Positions 1-7,317 of a DNA stretch of 64,000 bases are shown here, in pieces. Within the stretch, counting starts at the first letter, position 1, and every line of letters starts with the position of its first letter. Source of the stretch: a virus; the IMG/VR virus record IMGVR_UViG_3300032676_000779, positions 1 through 64,000 of that record, one strand, 5' to 3'. The position numbers were made by a program, and so were the translations under genes. The notes under the pieces are model-generated. The model was given only the letters and a program-made list of their open reading frames with translations, searched no databases and was not told the origin of the DNA.

Positions 1-133
1 CGTCTGCCTTTTTCATGATCAGATAGGCATCGTGTTTGTCTTCGGCGTATCCAATCAACCGCACAACCTCAGTGTCTACCAGTACTGGTTCGTTGAAATG
101 CTTTTCACACATTTCTCGAATGTGATTACGCAT
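1..133 (-). CDS. Hypothetical phage protein, 3' part outside window
   Basis: An ATG at 133 opens a frame that runs off the left edge with 44 codons visible and no stop. The visible peptide begins MRNHIREMCEKHFNEPV and continues with a VVRLIGYAEDKHDAYLI stretch. A GGA sits about 5 bases before the ATG. The pattern of an HFNxPV stretch followed by a VVxLxGxAED segment resembles small conserved proteins of T4-like phages, but I cannot name a function. The start is plausible, the product unknown. Confidence 0.5.
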   Translation of the reverse strand, partial: MRNHIREMCEKHFNEPVLVDTEVVRLIGYAEDKHDAYLIMKKAD

Positions 134-195
134 TTTGTTCCATTATGGAAACTTGAACGTCAACTTCTAAAATTTTGTTCCTAGAAAGCACTTGC

Positions 196-885
196 TTAGG
201 TGTCATCATTTCGTGTATCATGTTCTTCGATCATAGTATATAATTCGTCAAGAGTCAACTCGCTTTTTGACCCTTTACTTGAGTTTACCCTTGCTTCAAG
301 TATGCGAAGATTGGCAGGGTGATTAACTATATGCTCCGGTAAGTTGTTCTTCCATGCGTCTAATACACTAAACCGATGATCAACATGATAAGTCTGTTTT
401 CCCAAAACATGCCCATTTTCAGTAGCCCATTTTTGGGCCCGAGCCCGGACAAGCCGGGCGTAGTGGCGATAATCTACCGCTCGTTCCGGATCGTATGTTC
501 CAAACTTTTTGCGTCTAGTATTAGACACCTTTTCATAATTTTCATTATTGTGTAAACGTTTTCGTAGTGACCTTGCAGTTTCTTCTTTTCTAGCTACTGC
601 TTCCGGTCTTTGCCAGTGTTCTTTAATTCTTTCGGAATGTTTCTCTAAATAACCCGGACAGTGTTGTGATATTTTAGAGCAGGAATAAGTTCCTTTGGTA
701 TTCCTAAATCTTGCGGTATTCCCACAGCCAAACTGACACCTAGTTCCATCAGGTATCATTTGGTGTGTCTTGTCGTGATAATGCCACATCTGTGGATTAT
801 TAGATACATAATCGCAATGATTGCATTTTCGAGGATAAGCAATACCTGATTGAATCTTGTTCTTTGAACCTTTTGGTCTTCCCAT
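196..885 (-). CDS. HNH homing endonuclease with N-terminal zinc finger
   Basis: The 229-residue protein starts with a basic GRPKGSKNK tail, then a C2H2-type finger (CNHCDYVSNNPQMWHYHDKTH, roughly residues 21-41, longer spacing than usual but with Cys-x2-Cys and His-x4-His) and further Cys residues near 50-80. The C-terminal half carries an HNH-like core: YHVDHRFSV, then NHPANLRILEARVNSSKGS, the usual HNH order of His-Asp-His, Asn, and N-x-x-KG. Such proteins are mobile homing endonucleases that cut cognate phage DNA. The start has a GGAG 7 bases upstream and a late-promoter/hairpin leader. No intron is evident around it, so it is free-standing. Confidence 0.8.
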   Translation of the reverse strand: MGRPKGSKNKIQSGIAYPRKCNHCDYVSNNPQMWHYHDKTHQMIPDGTRCQFGCGNTARFRNTKGTYSCSKISQHCPGYLEKHSERIKEHWQRPEAVARKEETARSLRKRLHNNENYEKVSNTRRKKFGTYDPERAVDYRHYARLVRARAQKWATENGHVLGKQTYHVDHRFSVLDAWKNNLPEHIVNHPANLRILEARVNSSKGSKSELTLDELYTMIEEHDTRNDDT

Positions 886-886
886 A

Positions 887-915
887 TAAATACTCCATTG
901 TATGTAGTATTTATT
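887..915 (-). promoter_or_regulatory. Late promoter overlapped by start-occluding hairpin (HNH gene)
   Basis: On the minus strand AATAAATA lies at 915-908, and an 8-bp perfect stem (TAAATACT/AGTATTTA, plus positions 887-894 and 906-913) joins the promoter itself to the base just before the HNH start codon at 885. Transcripts arriving from upstream would carry both arms; transcripts begun at the late promoter would lose the left arm. Confidence 0.55.
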
Positions 916-1496
916 TAAACTTTCTCACTGTTTTCTTTTAGTAAATTCATGTGTACCACCACTAAGTGACTGTAACTAATCGCGTGGCTACGTTTATAAG
1001 CATAACCAGTCTGATCCTTTTCCCAAACAGTCTCGTTTATTTCTTTCCAGGTCTTATTAAGCAAGTGTCGCTTCGCAGGTCTAATTGCTGCAAGAAACAT
1101 GGCCAGCCTAGGAATAGAGTTTATAGGCTCCGGCATTCGTCTAACTGCTTCAAATTGGCTATTCAAGTGAATCAGTTGCTCAACGATATTTTTATCATTG
1201 AGCATTGACCAATCCGGTTCTTGCATTAACCTAATTAGATGTTCTTCATCTTTGACCATATTATATACGTAAACATTCAGTAAATCAATCTTAAAATAGC
1301 CACGGGCTTCTGCTTCTGCATAATCGATTGCAGCCATGTCATACACGGGATCATAAGGAATATCTGTGGGATATATACCAGACGGGTGCTTTCTGATAGG
1401 ATTGACTTTTCGCATTGCAGCATGGACATGCTTAATCAGTGACAACACTGCGTCACGATTTCCCAAATCAATGTCAATGTCTGAATCTATTCTCAT
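915..1496 (-). CDS. DnaE-like (C-family DNA polymerase) fragment protein
   Basis: This 193-residue protein is far too short for a polymerase but its first half follows the palm and fingers of bacterial DNA polymerase III alpha. RIDSDIDIDLGNRDAVL matches the PDIDIDF..RRDEV palm Asp motif. RKHPSGIYP matches the HAAGVVI segment, and DYAEAEARGYFKIDLLNVYVY matches the (E)..GLVKMDFLGL segment. The remainder is helical and not recognisable. The gene overlaps the exonuclease start by 4 bases (ATGA type), so the two are translationally coupled. It may be a polymerase-derived regulatory or clamp-binding protein. Family assignment is by motif order only. Confidence 0.55.
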   Translation of the reverse strand: MRIDSDIDIDLGNRDAVLSLIKHVHAAMRKVNPIRKHPSGIYPTDIPYDPVYDMAAIDYAEAEARGYFKIDLLNVYVYNMVKDEEHLIRLMQEPDWSMLNDKNIVEQLIHLNSQFEAVRRMPEPINSIPRLAMFLAAIRPAKRHLLNKTWKEINETVWEKDQTGYAYKRSHAISYSHLVVVHMNLLKENSEKV

Positions 1497-2041
1497 TTGA
1501 TATGAGTAAAGCCAGCCTTAATTAACTTTTGGTAAGCACGTTGAACCACGATAGCCTGGCGTTCGGCATCTTCTACTGCTTTGTGAGTAGTGACGTGCCC
1601 GTCATCTTTCAACGACACACCTGCAAGATCGTAGATTGTACGACAGTCACGAATAGTCCAAAAGGGCCAGGGAATACGCATGTCTAATTCACGGAATGCA
1701 TTCTCTGCTACCACCACATCGAACCCTGCGCCGTTGGACCAGATAGCCTGTTGATTCCAACAAAACTTGTACAGCTTTTCCATACATTCTTTGTAAGAGA
1801 TTCTGTCCTGGTCTCCCATAGATTCGTTGATCGCTTCTGCGCTCTGAGTACTCCACCAACGAAGGGTGTCGTCACTGATGCTTCGACCAAAAGTATCTGT
1901 TTGTTCGTCAATGGTTGGACGAAGTTCTAGTTTCTCGATTACGCCTGACCCGCGCGGATCAAACTTAACGAGTCCGATAGTTAGAATGACAGTGGTTGGC
2001 GCTGTGTCCAGCGTCTCCATGTCAAGCATAATATGTGCCAT
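1493..2041 (-). CDS. dexA: DexA-like 3'-5' exonuclease (DEDD family)
   Basis: The 182-residue protein begins with MLDMETLDT, the first DEDD acidic motif (DxE). A WSNGAGFDVVVAENAF segment supplies the second Asp, and HKAVEDAERQA near the end supplies the final His and Asp of a DEDDh active site. The ISDDTLRWWSTQSAEA segment is typical of the T4 DexA/Rv2179c-like group. The expected role is degradation of single strands or primer removal during phage replication. It is upstream of and overlaps the DnaE-like gene, suggesting a joint job. Start has no better alternative nearby. Confidence 0.85.
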   Translation of the reverse strand: MAHIMLDMETLDTAPTTVILTIGLVKFDPRGSGVIEKLELRPTIDEQTDTFGRSISDDTLRWWSTQSAEAINESMGDQDRISYKECMEKLYKFCWNQQAIWSNGAGFDVVVAENAFRELDMRIPWPFWTIRDCRTIYDLAGVSLKDDGHVTTHKAVEDAERQAIVVQRAYQKLIKAGFTHIK

Positions 2042-2104
2042 AGTTAGTACCTTTCAAATTTAAACATACTTTACATTATGGTGTGATTCAAGTAATTCGG
2101 ATAA

Positions 2105-2317
2105 CTATTCACATAGCTTCCAATGGACATAAGTTTTCTCGTCCATGACAATATGTGAATGTGTTTTAAACCATGCACCTAAGTATTCTCGTTTGGTTCG
2201 ATAATACTGGTTGCACCAGTCTTCTAATTCCTTAGTTTGTGGCAACAGAATGAATGTCATATCATGCCATTCACCGTATAACCATATCTTTTTCCGTATT
2301 TTTCGTTGTTCTACCAT
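2105..2317 (-). CDS. Small phage protein of the C-terminal [FW]xLRW family (degenerate tail)
   Basis: A 70-residue protein, first (promoter-distal) of five tandem short genes between 2105 and 3291. It ends with DEKTYVHWKLCE, a degenerate version of the acidic-then-aromatic tail (D-E-K-D-x-x-W-F-x-L-R-W) seen in its neighbours. It overlaps the next gene by 7 bases. No known domain. Its tail and position suggest origin by tandem duplication. Confidence 0.6.
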   Translation of the reverse strand: MVEQRKIRKKIWLYGEWHDMTFILLPQTKELEDWCNQYYRTKREYLGAWFKTHSHIVMDEKTYVHWKLCE

Positions 2318-2613
2318 CGCAACTTAAACCACATATAATCTTTCTCATATCTAAACTTAACTCTAGTAGCATTAGGATTGTTACTAGGATCCACAGCCCA
2401 TCTGCAATGCCGCTCGCACATGTCTATGTTATCATATAACCATTGTACTACTTCGTCGTGCTTTCGATGCTGTGCTTGATAGGTTGTTCCGTTATGTATG
2501 ACTACTGCCTCATACCAACCCGGTTTGGTTTCTTGCCAATTCATTTGTTCTTTAATAGATGAATCATAATCTACTACTCTAACCTGCTGATTATAATGTT
2601 CTCTATAAATCAT
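2311..2613 (-). CDS. Small phage protein, C-terminal FKLRW tail
   Basis: A 100-residue protein ending YEKDYMWFKLRW. The body (MIYREHYNQQVRVVDYDSS, then WYEAVVIHNGTTYQAQH) is predicted mixed alpha/beta and has no recognised domain. It overlaps both flanking genes by a few bases, so the whole run is one translationally coupled block. Function unknown. Confidence 0.65.
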   Translation of the reverse strand: MIYREHYNQQVRVVDYDSSIKEQMNWQETKPGWYEAVVIHNGTTYQAQHRKHDEVVQWLYDNIDMCERHCRWAVDPSNNPNATRVKFRYEKDYMWFKLRW

Positions 2614-2831
2614 TGATACTTAAGCATAAACCAAGCTAAAATAGCTTCATCGTGTATTACCAGTCGGACACTCATATTGTAATCTGAGTCAACTGTTATG
2701 ATAACATCATCTAGTTCCGGATAAATTTGCATTATCTCATCTTTTATTTGTTCTATCAAAGCAGGAGTATATTCAGCAAAGGCGTACATATCAAATAGGC
2801 GGCGCTCAAGATCAGCAGTGTTCATAACCAC
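2610..2831 (-). CDS. Small phage protein, C-terminal WFMLKYQ tail
   Basis: A 73-residue acidic protein with the same terminal pattern (HDEAILAWFMLKYQ) as its neighbours. The ATGGTTATGA context gives overlap with both adjacent frames; start could be the first or second Met. Function unknown. Confidence 0.6.
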   Translation of the reverse strand: MVMNTADLERRLFDMYAFAEYTPALIEQIKDEIMQIYPELDDVIITVDSDYNMSVRLVIHDEAILAWFMLKYQ

Positions 2832-3022
2832 CTCAATGAAAACATAACCGCATCTTTGTCGGTTTCAAAATAAAACTCAGTGTAGGTAAAACCATATAAC
2901 CCGCAATCCAGTTCCAATCCTAAAAATGTAGGACAATTGCTAATTGCCCAATTTTCTACTTCTCGCAGATTATCGGTATTTTCGGTATTTAACTTTACAA
3001 CAGTTATCTCCGTCATGACCAT
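2822..3022 (-). CDS. Small phage protein, C-terminal FSLRW tail
   Basis: A 66-residue protein ending FETDKDAVMFSLRWL. It contains a VENWAISNCPTFLGLELD stretch followed by an aromatic segment, then the acidic tail. It overlaps both neighbours by about 10 bases. Function unknown; membership of the local paralogue set rests on the tail and length. Confidence 0.6.
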   Translation of the reverse strand: MVMTEITVVKLNTENTDNLREVENWAISNCPTFLGLELDCGLYGFTYTEFYFETDKDAVMFSLRWL

Positions 3023-3291
3023 CTCATGTTAAACCATAACAGGTCTTTTTCATCTCTTAGGTAGAACGCATTGGGTATCTTGTACCGAGCACCAGTGCCA
3101 CTTACTAATTCTGGATCATACCATCTAGCTGAAATGGTTTGATCATTACCTGATTCTCCAAACATTCGCGTACACCATTCTTTACATTCTGCAATATTAA
3201 ATGTATATACTATGTAATATGTCTTACCGTATATATACGCAAAACTTGGTGGTTCACTGAACGGATTTATATCCTGTTGATAGTACATCAT
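3013..3291 (-). CDS. Small phage protein, C-terminal FNMRW tail
   Basis: A 92-residue protein ending LRDEKDLLWFNMRWS, the clearest copy of the shared tail together with the 2311 gene. The body includes KEWCTRMFGESGNDQTISARWY. Directly abuts the zinc-finger protein upstream (stop/start overlap of one base). Function unknown. Confidence 0.65.
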   Translation of the reverse strand: MMYYQQDINPFSEPPSFAYIYGKTYYIVYTFNIAECKEWCTRMFGESGNDQTISARWYDPELVSGTGARYKIPNAFYLRDEKDLLWFNMRWS

Positions 3292-4022
3292 TAAAATCCG
3301 GCCGAAGTTAACAGAGATTTTACTTGAGGTACTCTATCAGCGCTTCGTCTAAATTTAATTGCCCATTGTTCTGGATTAATGTAATCTAGAACCATCTTCT
3401 GTTGTAGTTCGTCAAAACTTTCTAGTAAATCGATGCCACTAGGGCATTGATATAACATCCATGGACTGATTTTACCCGTAGTTATAATGTGACATAGCTT
3501 GTTACGATTGCCGTAGCGAAGATAGTCTTTGCTTTGAATACCTTCTTCGTTGGCCTTAGCAATACAGGTTTCTATGCTGCGAGCAATCGCGTCTAGGGGG
3601 TCTTCGGTTTTTAGATAATCAATGATGAATTTAGTATAATTCGTATCGCTGCACCAACTGTCAATCTTAACATCGTTCTTTAGCAACCAATCCGCATAAG
3701 CGTTGACATTAAGTACGTTAACGTTCACGCAATAGTGACCGAACTTAACGAAAGCAAGGTAATATGCACTTTTTGTAAAGTCCAAATATGTTTTTGTCTT
3801 TTTGGAAGCCGTGTTCTTTTTGTAGAAGCGTAACCAAGAATGAAAGCCAATTCTGTTTCCAGCTAAGTCCTTATCTTGCCATCTGCGTTTATTTTCGCAT
3901 AGGTGATTCATCATGGTCGTTTCTTTCTGAAACCCACGATTGCAAAACTCACAACTAAATTCTGGTTTAGTTTCCCCAGGCTTTTTCGTAGTGTTCAATG
4001 TCGTCGTCTGTAATAAGGTCAC
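3291..4022 (-). CDS. Zinc-finger protein next to clamp loader, unknown function
   Basis: The 243-residue protein has one N-terminal finger: FSCEFCNRGFQKETTMMNHLCENKRRW, with Cys24, Cys27, His40 and Cys42 as likely ligands. The rest is a helical domain without a known signature. The start lies 56 bases inside the gp62 gene, so the pair is strongly coupled; a later start would delete the finger. In T4 the gene after 62 is the translational repressor regA, but this protein does not look like RegA. A role tied to replication is an inference from place only. Confidence 0.65.
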   Translation of the reverse strand: MTLLQTTTLNTTKKPGETKPEFSCEFCNRGFQKETTMMNHLCENKRRWQDKDLAGNRIGFHSWLRFYKKNTASKKTKTYLDFTKSAYYLAFVKFGHYCVNVNVLNVNAYADWLLKNDVKIDSWCSDTNYTKFIIDYLKTEDPLDAIARSIETCIAKANEEGIQSKDYLRYGNRNKLCHIITTGKISPWMLYQCPSGIDLLESFDELQQKMVLDYINPEQWAIKFRRSADRVPQVKSLLTSAGF

Positions 4023-4554
4023 TTAACAACTCAATCTCGTCGTACTTTAATGTAGGGAACTTATCAGCAAGATACATCTTTTTCTTGTGATTTTCAATGT
4101 AAACCTCAGTGATTAGGGCAACGTCTGCATCACTTGATTTAGGATAAATCTTCTTGAAATATTCCTTAATTTCTTTAGGCTTTGCGTTTTCGCGTAATTT
4201 AACTACACGTTCTTTGATTTGGGGTACCCACTGATGGAATTGTTTGCCTATACCCGGACTAGATGCACACAGCATCATCCAAAGCAATTTAGGATGCTCT
4301 TGTACATTCTCGTTAAAGAAATGTTTATTGGCATGATAGTCGGTACTTTGAACGTAATAGCGCTGGATATCTCTGTTAGCTTTTACTGCACTGACCCAAT
4401 GCATTAAAACAAATGGAACAATTTTCTTTTGTTGTGCGGCTGTTAATCTATCATAGTACCCATAGTCTTTTCTGTCTATAGCAGCCAAAACGTCAAATAG
4501 AACTAGGTCCTGATCGGGCAACGTTTCGTCTACGGGAACCTGCTCCTTTGCCAT
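3967..4554 (-). CDS. 62: Clamp-loader small subunit, gp62-like
   Basis: The 195-residue length is close to T4 gp62 (187). The order of features also fits: LFDVLAAIDRKD near the N-terminus, a helical middle with HANKHFFNENV, then a basic Trp-containing GIGKQFHQWVPQIKERV, and a C-terminal ITDDDIEHYEKAWGN. In T4 gp62 forms the 4:1 loader with gp44 and places the gp45 clamp. No gp44 or gp45 lies in this window. Identification is by pattern, as gp62 is poorly conserved. Confidence 0.65.
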   Translation of the reverse strand: MAKEQVPVDETLPDQDLVLFDVLAAIDRKDYGYYDRLTAAQQKKIVPFVLMHWVSAVKANRDIQRYYVQSTDYHANKHFFNENVQEHPKLLWMMLCASSPGIGKQFHQWVPQIKERVVKLRENAKPKEIKEYFKKIYPKSSDADVALITEVYIENHKKKMYLADKFPTLKYDEIELLSDLITDDDIEHYEKAWGN

Positions 4555-4871
4555 TAGTTCTTTAGCGCTTCCAGAGTTATGATATGTGCAACAGTCTGAC
4601 CCAAATCTGTTCCATGCGGGACTATAGTTAGTTTGGGCATATGATTTGCAGACGTGACATTAGCGTATGATGCGTCTGACATGTATTGTACAATGAATCC
4701 TCCGTCAGCCTTAAAGACAGTGAAATTGATGCAATTTCCTTCCGGAGTACGTCCCGGAGTACGTCTACTGTTAGAAACTAACCGTGCTTTGGGAGAAGAT
4801 ATAAATTCATCTTGTGGCTCGTCCCAGACCCGGCGACACATTTTAGCAAACCATCGATCAAACCACTTCAT
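4554..4871 (-). CDS. Conserved small phage protein (MKWFDRWF family)
   Basis: About 105 residues. I chose the ATG at 4871 (MKWFDRWFAKMC) over the one at 4880 because AAGGA lies 8 bases before it. The N-terminal amphipathic helix is followed by a linker and a beta-rich FTVFKADGGFIVQYM region, then a helix ending AHIITLEALKN. Related short proteins occur beside uvsW in other T4-like phages in my recollection. Overlaps the gp62 start by one base and the upstream 48-codon gene by 14. Function unknown. Confidence 0.65.
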   Translation of the reverse strand: MKWFDRWFAKMCRRVWDEPQDEFISSPKARLVSNSRRTPGRTPEGNCINFTVFKADGGFIVQYMSDASYANVTSANHMPKLTIVPHGTDLGQTVAHIITLEALKN

Positions 4872-5004
4872 ACGTATCATCCTTTGCAGTTAAGTCTAGC
4901 AAGACCTTTATTTCTATCTTCGGATAAAGTGTTCTAATAACACCTACGATATCGAAATCCTTGTTGTTGTCCTGAAACTTTTCAAGTTCGTCTGTCTTAA
5001 TCAT
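4858..5004 (-). CDS. Small hypothetical protein, 48 residues
   Basis: A short frame with an excellent AAGGAGA ribosome-binding site 5-6 bases before its ATG at 5004. The peptide begins MIKTDELEKFQDNNKDFDIV and ends with an LLDLTAKDDTYEVV tail. It fills the gap between the 5014 gene and the MKWF gene, and its end overlaps the latter's start. Function unknown. The strong binding site is the main support. Confidence 0.6.
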   Translation of the reverse strand: MIKTDELEKFQDNNKDFDIVGVIRTLYPKIEIKVLLDLTAKDDTYEVV

Positions 5005-5013
5005 TTTCTCTCC

Positions 5014-5517
5014 TTAAAATGCTTGGCTATAGTCTACAGTCTCACAGTTCCTGCTGATTTCCTTGACAAAGTAAACACACCTTGGTTTAGGTCCATCATC
5101 GATTGGTACTGCTAAAAATTGTCCATTACGTAATCTCGGTGCATACCATGTCACGTCTGTATAGATATCAACAATTTCAATTGGTAAAAATGTCGGGGAA
5201 TGAGAAGTCAACGGATTAAATTGAAATGCATGAAATCCACGATCATTCAAGCTTGATAAGGGTAGAGTCTCTAGGTCACCGTGTTCTTGTTCACCTATCA
5301 AGACTTGCCAGTCGACCGGCATCTTGATTGTTCTCTCACCAATTTTTAAAACCAGTGCCGGTGAATTAAATGATTCTAGAAAAATAAGAGGAATAAAATG
5401 ATAGTCTACGTTTGTGGGAGTAGAGTTGTCTAATATTGCAAATCGCAAATCATCAATTTCTTCCGGTAGATGTTCTAGATTATATGCCTCGTTGGTGTCC
5501 AGTGATAAAATTCTCAT
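5014..5517 (-). CDS. Conserved phage protein of unknown function
   Basis: A 167-residue protein with a strongly patterned core: YHFIPLIFLESFNSPALVL, then IKMPVDWQVLIG, LPLSSLNDRGFHAFQFNP, WYAPRLRNGQFLAVPI and CVYFVKEISRN. Proteins with this set accompany uvsW in T4-like phages as far as I recall; no activity is known. A good sigma70-type promoter ends only 6 bases before the ATG, which would give an almost leaderless message unless the true start is further in. Confidence 0.7.
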   Translation of the reverse strand: MRILSLDTNEAYNLEHLPEEIDDLRFAILDNSTPTNVDYHFIPLIFLESFNSPALVLKIGERTIKMPVDWQVLIGEQEHGDLETLPLSSLNDRGFHAFQFNPLTSHSPTFLPIEIVDIYTDVTWYAPRLRNGQFLAVPIDDGPKPRCVYFVKEISRNCETVDYSQAF

Positions 5518-5523
5518 AGTGTT

Positions 5524-5552
5524 ATTCTAGCAACAATGTGTGTAAAAGTCAA
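5524..5552 (-). promoter_or_regulatory. Sigma70-type promoter
   Basis: TTGACT at 5552-5547 and TAGAAT at 5529-5524 on the minus strand, spaced exactly 17 bases. It lies in the short gap between uvsW-C and the 5014 gene, close to the start codon at 5517. Confidence 0.5.
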
Positions 5553-5556
5553 CATT

Positions 5557-6393
5557 TTAGTAATCCAGTTTCTCTATAGTAAAGGGATATTTAGCCTCTT
5601 TATAAAAAGCCTTACGCTGGGTTAAATGCCTCTTTGCAAACTTACACGTACTAGTAACGTCCCAAATCTGCACGTGGTCTTTGTCTTCTGCTTTTCTTAT
5701 GCCACGACCAATGCTCTGTATAACTCGTACAAATGATTTGCCTGGTTCGATGAGAACCAAATTAAAGATTCGAGGAATGTTGATGCCCACAGCCGCAACA
5801 CCATATGTAGCTACAATTATCTTATCATCACTGATCGCAACCTCATCGTATTCTTCTTTGCGTTCTGTTAGTTTTGTTCCACCATTAACAAACACTGAAT
5901 TTTGTAGTCTGCTGACTAGTTCTTTACCTGCATTTACTCTATCAACCAAAACCAATGTGTTGCCTGTTTTATTGACGGCTCGTACAAGATCAGCGATTTT
6001 GTCTAAACGATGGCCGTCCTCTAGTAGAAACTTTAACTCGCTTTGATAGTTTGTAAACTCCGAAGTATCTTTAAGCTGCACTATGTTAACGTGACAACTT
6101 GCAAGAACACCTCGATCTTGTAGCTCACTTGCTGCTAACTTCCCGATGACTGGCCCAAGAGATACTAGAATCGAAGCGCGATCCATTTCGGCTTTAGGTA
6201 TGGTACCGGTTAATCCCCAGCGAATAGGAACATCAGCGAATACCCCAGTAAGCATTTGCTTGAGAACATCAGCTTTTGCCATGTGACAGTTGGATACTAC
6301 TGCACCGTCAACTATGTAATTATGATCATTTTCAATGTGGAGATTGAACACTTCGTCAGGTTTATCAATTTCGGTTTTTCTTATTAGCTTCAT
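5557..6393 (-). CDS. uvsW: UvsW helicase C-terminal part with N-terminal split-intein fragment (IntC)
   Basis: Residues 1-35 (MKLIRKTEIDKPDEVFNLHI... to VSN) are an intein C-terminal fragment: a block F-like ENDHNYIVDGAVVSN ending in Asn, followed by Cys+1. The penultimate residue is Ser, not the usual His. From residue 36 the protein is the second half of a UvsW-type SF2 helicase: CHMAKADVL completes the DECH box, WGLTGTIP is motif III, and VVATYGVAAVGINIPRIFN with QSIGRGIRK are motifs V and VI. Trans-splicing with the 7313 product would give about 487 residues, close to T4 UvsW (503). UvsW unwinds branched DNA and R-loops and helps switch from origin- to recombination-dependent replication. 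Confidence 0.9.
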   Translation of the reverse strand: MKLIRKTEIDKPDEVFNLHIENDHNYIVDGAVVSNCHMAKADVLKQMLTGVFADVPIRWGLTGTIPKAEMDRASILVSLGPVIGKLAASELQDRGVLASCHVNIVQLKDTSEFTNYQSELKFLLEDGHRLDKIADLVRAVNKTGNTLVLVDRVNAGKELVSRLQNSVFVNGGTKLTERKEEYDEVAISDDKIIVATYGVAAVGINIPRIFNLVLIEPGKSFVRVIQSIGRGIRKAEDKDHVQIWDVTSTCKFAKRHLTQRKAFYKEAKYPFTIEKLDY

Positions 6394-7285
6394 ATAACTT
6401 CCTTATCTTTGTTGCGGTTTTTTCATCAAATCCAGAGAGGTCGGAAGGGCAGCTATTATTCAATAGCCATTCCCGTGTTGCGACAATGACACTAAACCCA
6501 TTTTGATCTGCCCACTCTTTAAGGGCAACCATTTTTGCGTCAAATATCTTACCTCGGCATAACTCCGTCGGCTTCACTTCTACTACCTGTTTGGTTTTAT
6601 AATCAACAAAATCAACTATGTATATTTTTCGATTACCGTTGATAATGTATTCTAATCTCAATGTTTCATACGCTGCATCCTGATACATATACTGAAACAA
6701 CGCTTCCCAACTCGATCTATATTTCTTTCTGTTAAACGTTGCTTCCCAGTGCGTGTTTCTATTGTTGGAATTTGGGGTAAAGTCTCCATATAAAATTTTA
6801 TCCTTCATTATATCCGATCGGAATTTTTTATCCTGGTCAGACATTTTTACACCATACATACCGTTTGCTTCCCCGCTATTTACTCTAGCAGCAACCCGAC
6901 TGTCGGTTTGTTTAGTCAAACCCTTCGCCCAAGAAGTTTGTAGTCCTGTTTTCCCTTTATTCCACGGCACACCTGTATTTAAATTGCGACTACTAAGTTC
7001 AGGATGTAATTTATGAACGGCTTCGCCACCAATTGCAGCAAGCTTAGCCTTGACTTCCCGATCAGATATTAATCCGGATAGAAGCAAATCCATATTCTTC
7101 ACCCAAAGATCAGTCTTGGAATTCATTACCCTCTTTTTAAAATTATTAAACTCGGGCTGTATTAATATCTCGCCGGTTGATAATTCTAGTGTTGATTTTC
7201 CAAAAGTAACGACCCTTACCTGTTGGTTATGTTCTGCTAGTCGCTTGTTTAACCGATCTTTCCATTGTTCATATGTAATTTTCAT
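6365..7285 (-). CDS. Vsr-like homing endonuclease between split intein halves
   Basis: About 306 residues from the ATG at 7285, chosen because AGGAG lies 7 bases before it; an upstream Met at 7306 has no such site. The middle has NUMOD3-like DNA-binding motifs (GVPWNKGKTG and GEANGMYGVK). The C-terminal domain shows YRSSWEALF, YIVDFVDY and VVEVKPTEL, the Glu, Asp and ExK arrangement of the PD-(D/E)xK Vsr-like endonucleases linked to fractured intein genes. The gene overlaps the IntC start by 29 bases. It presumably cuts intein-free uvsW alleles. Confidence 0.85.
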   Translation of the reverse strand: MKITYEQWKDRLNKRLAEHNQQVRVVTFGKSTLELSTGEILIQPEFNNFKKRVMNSKTDLWVKNMDLLLSGLISDREVKAKLAAIGGEAVHKLHPELSSRNLNTGVPWNKGKTGLQTSWAKGLTKQTDSRVAARVNSGEANGMYGVKMSDQDKKFRSDIMKDKILYGDFTPNSNNRNTHWEATFNRKKYRSSWEALFQYMYQDAAYETLRLEYIINGNRKIYIVDFVDYKTKQVVEVKPTELCRGKIFDAKMVALKEWADQNGFSVIVATREWLLNNSCPSDLSGFDEKTATKIRKLYEANKKNRN

Positions 7286-7317
7286 GAATACTCCTGCCTT
7301 AGCCATATGTATTTATG
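7284..7317 (-). promoter_or_regulatory. Late promoter and start-occluding hairpin for the endonuclease
   Basis: CATAAATA at 7317-7310 (minus) overlaps the stop region of uvsW-N. ATAAATAC can pair with GTATTCAT (7 of 8 pairs) that covers the first bases of the endonuclease start codon, so the endonuclease would be translated mainly from late transcripts. Confidence 0.5.
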
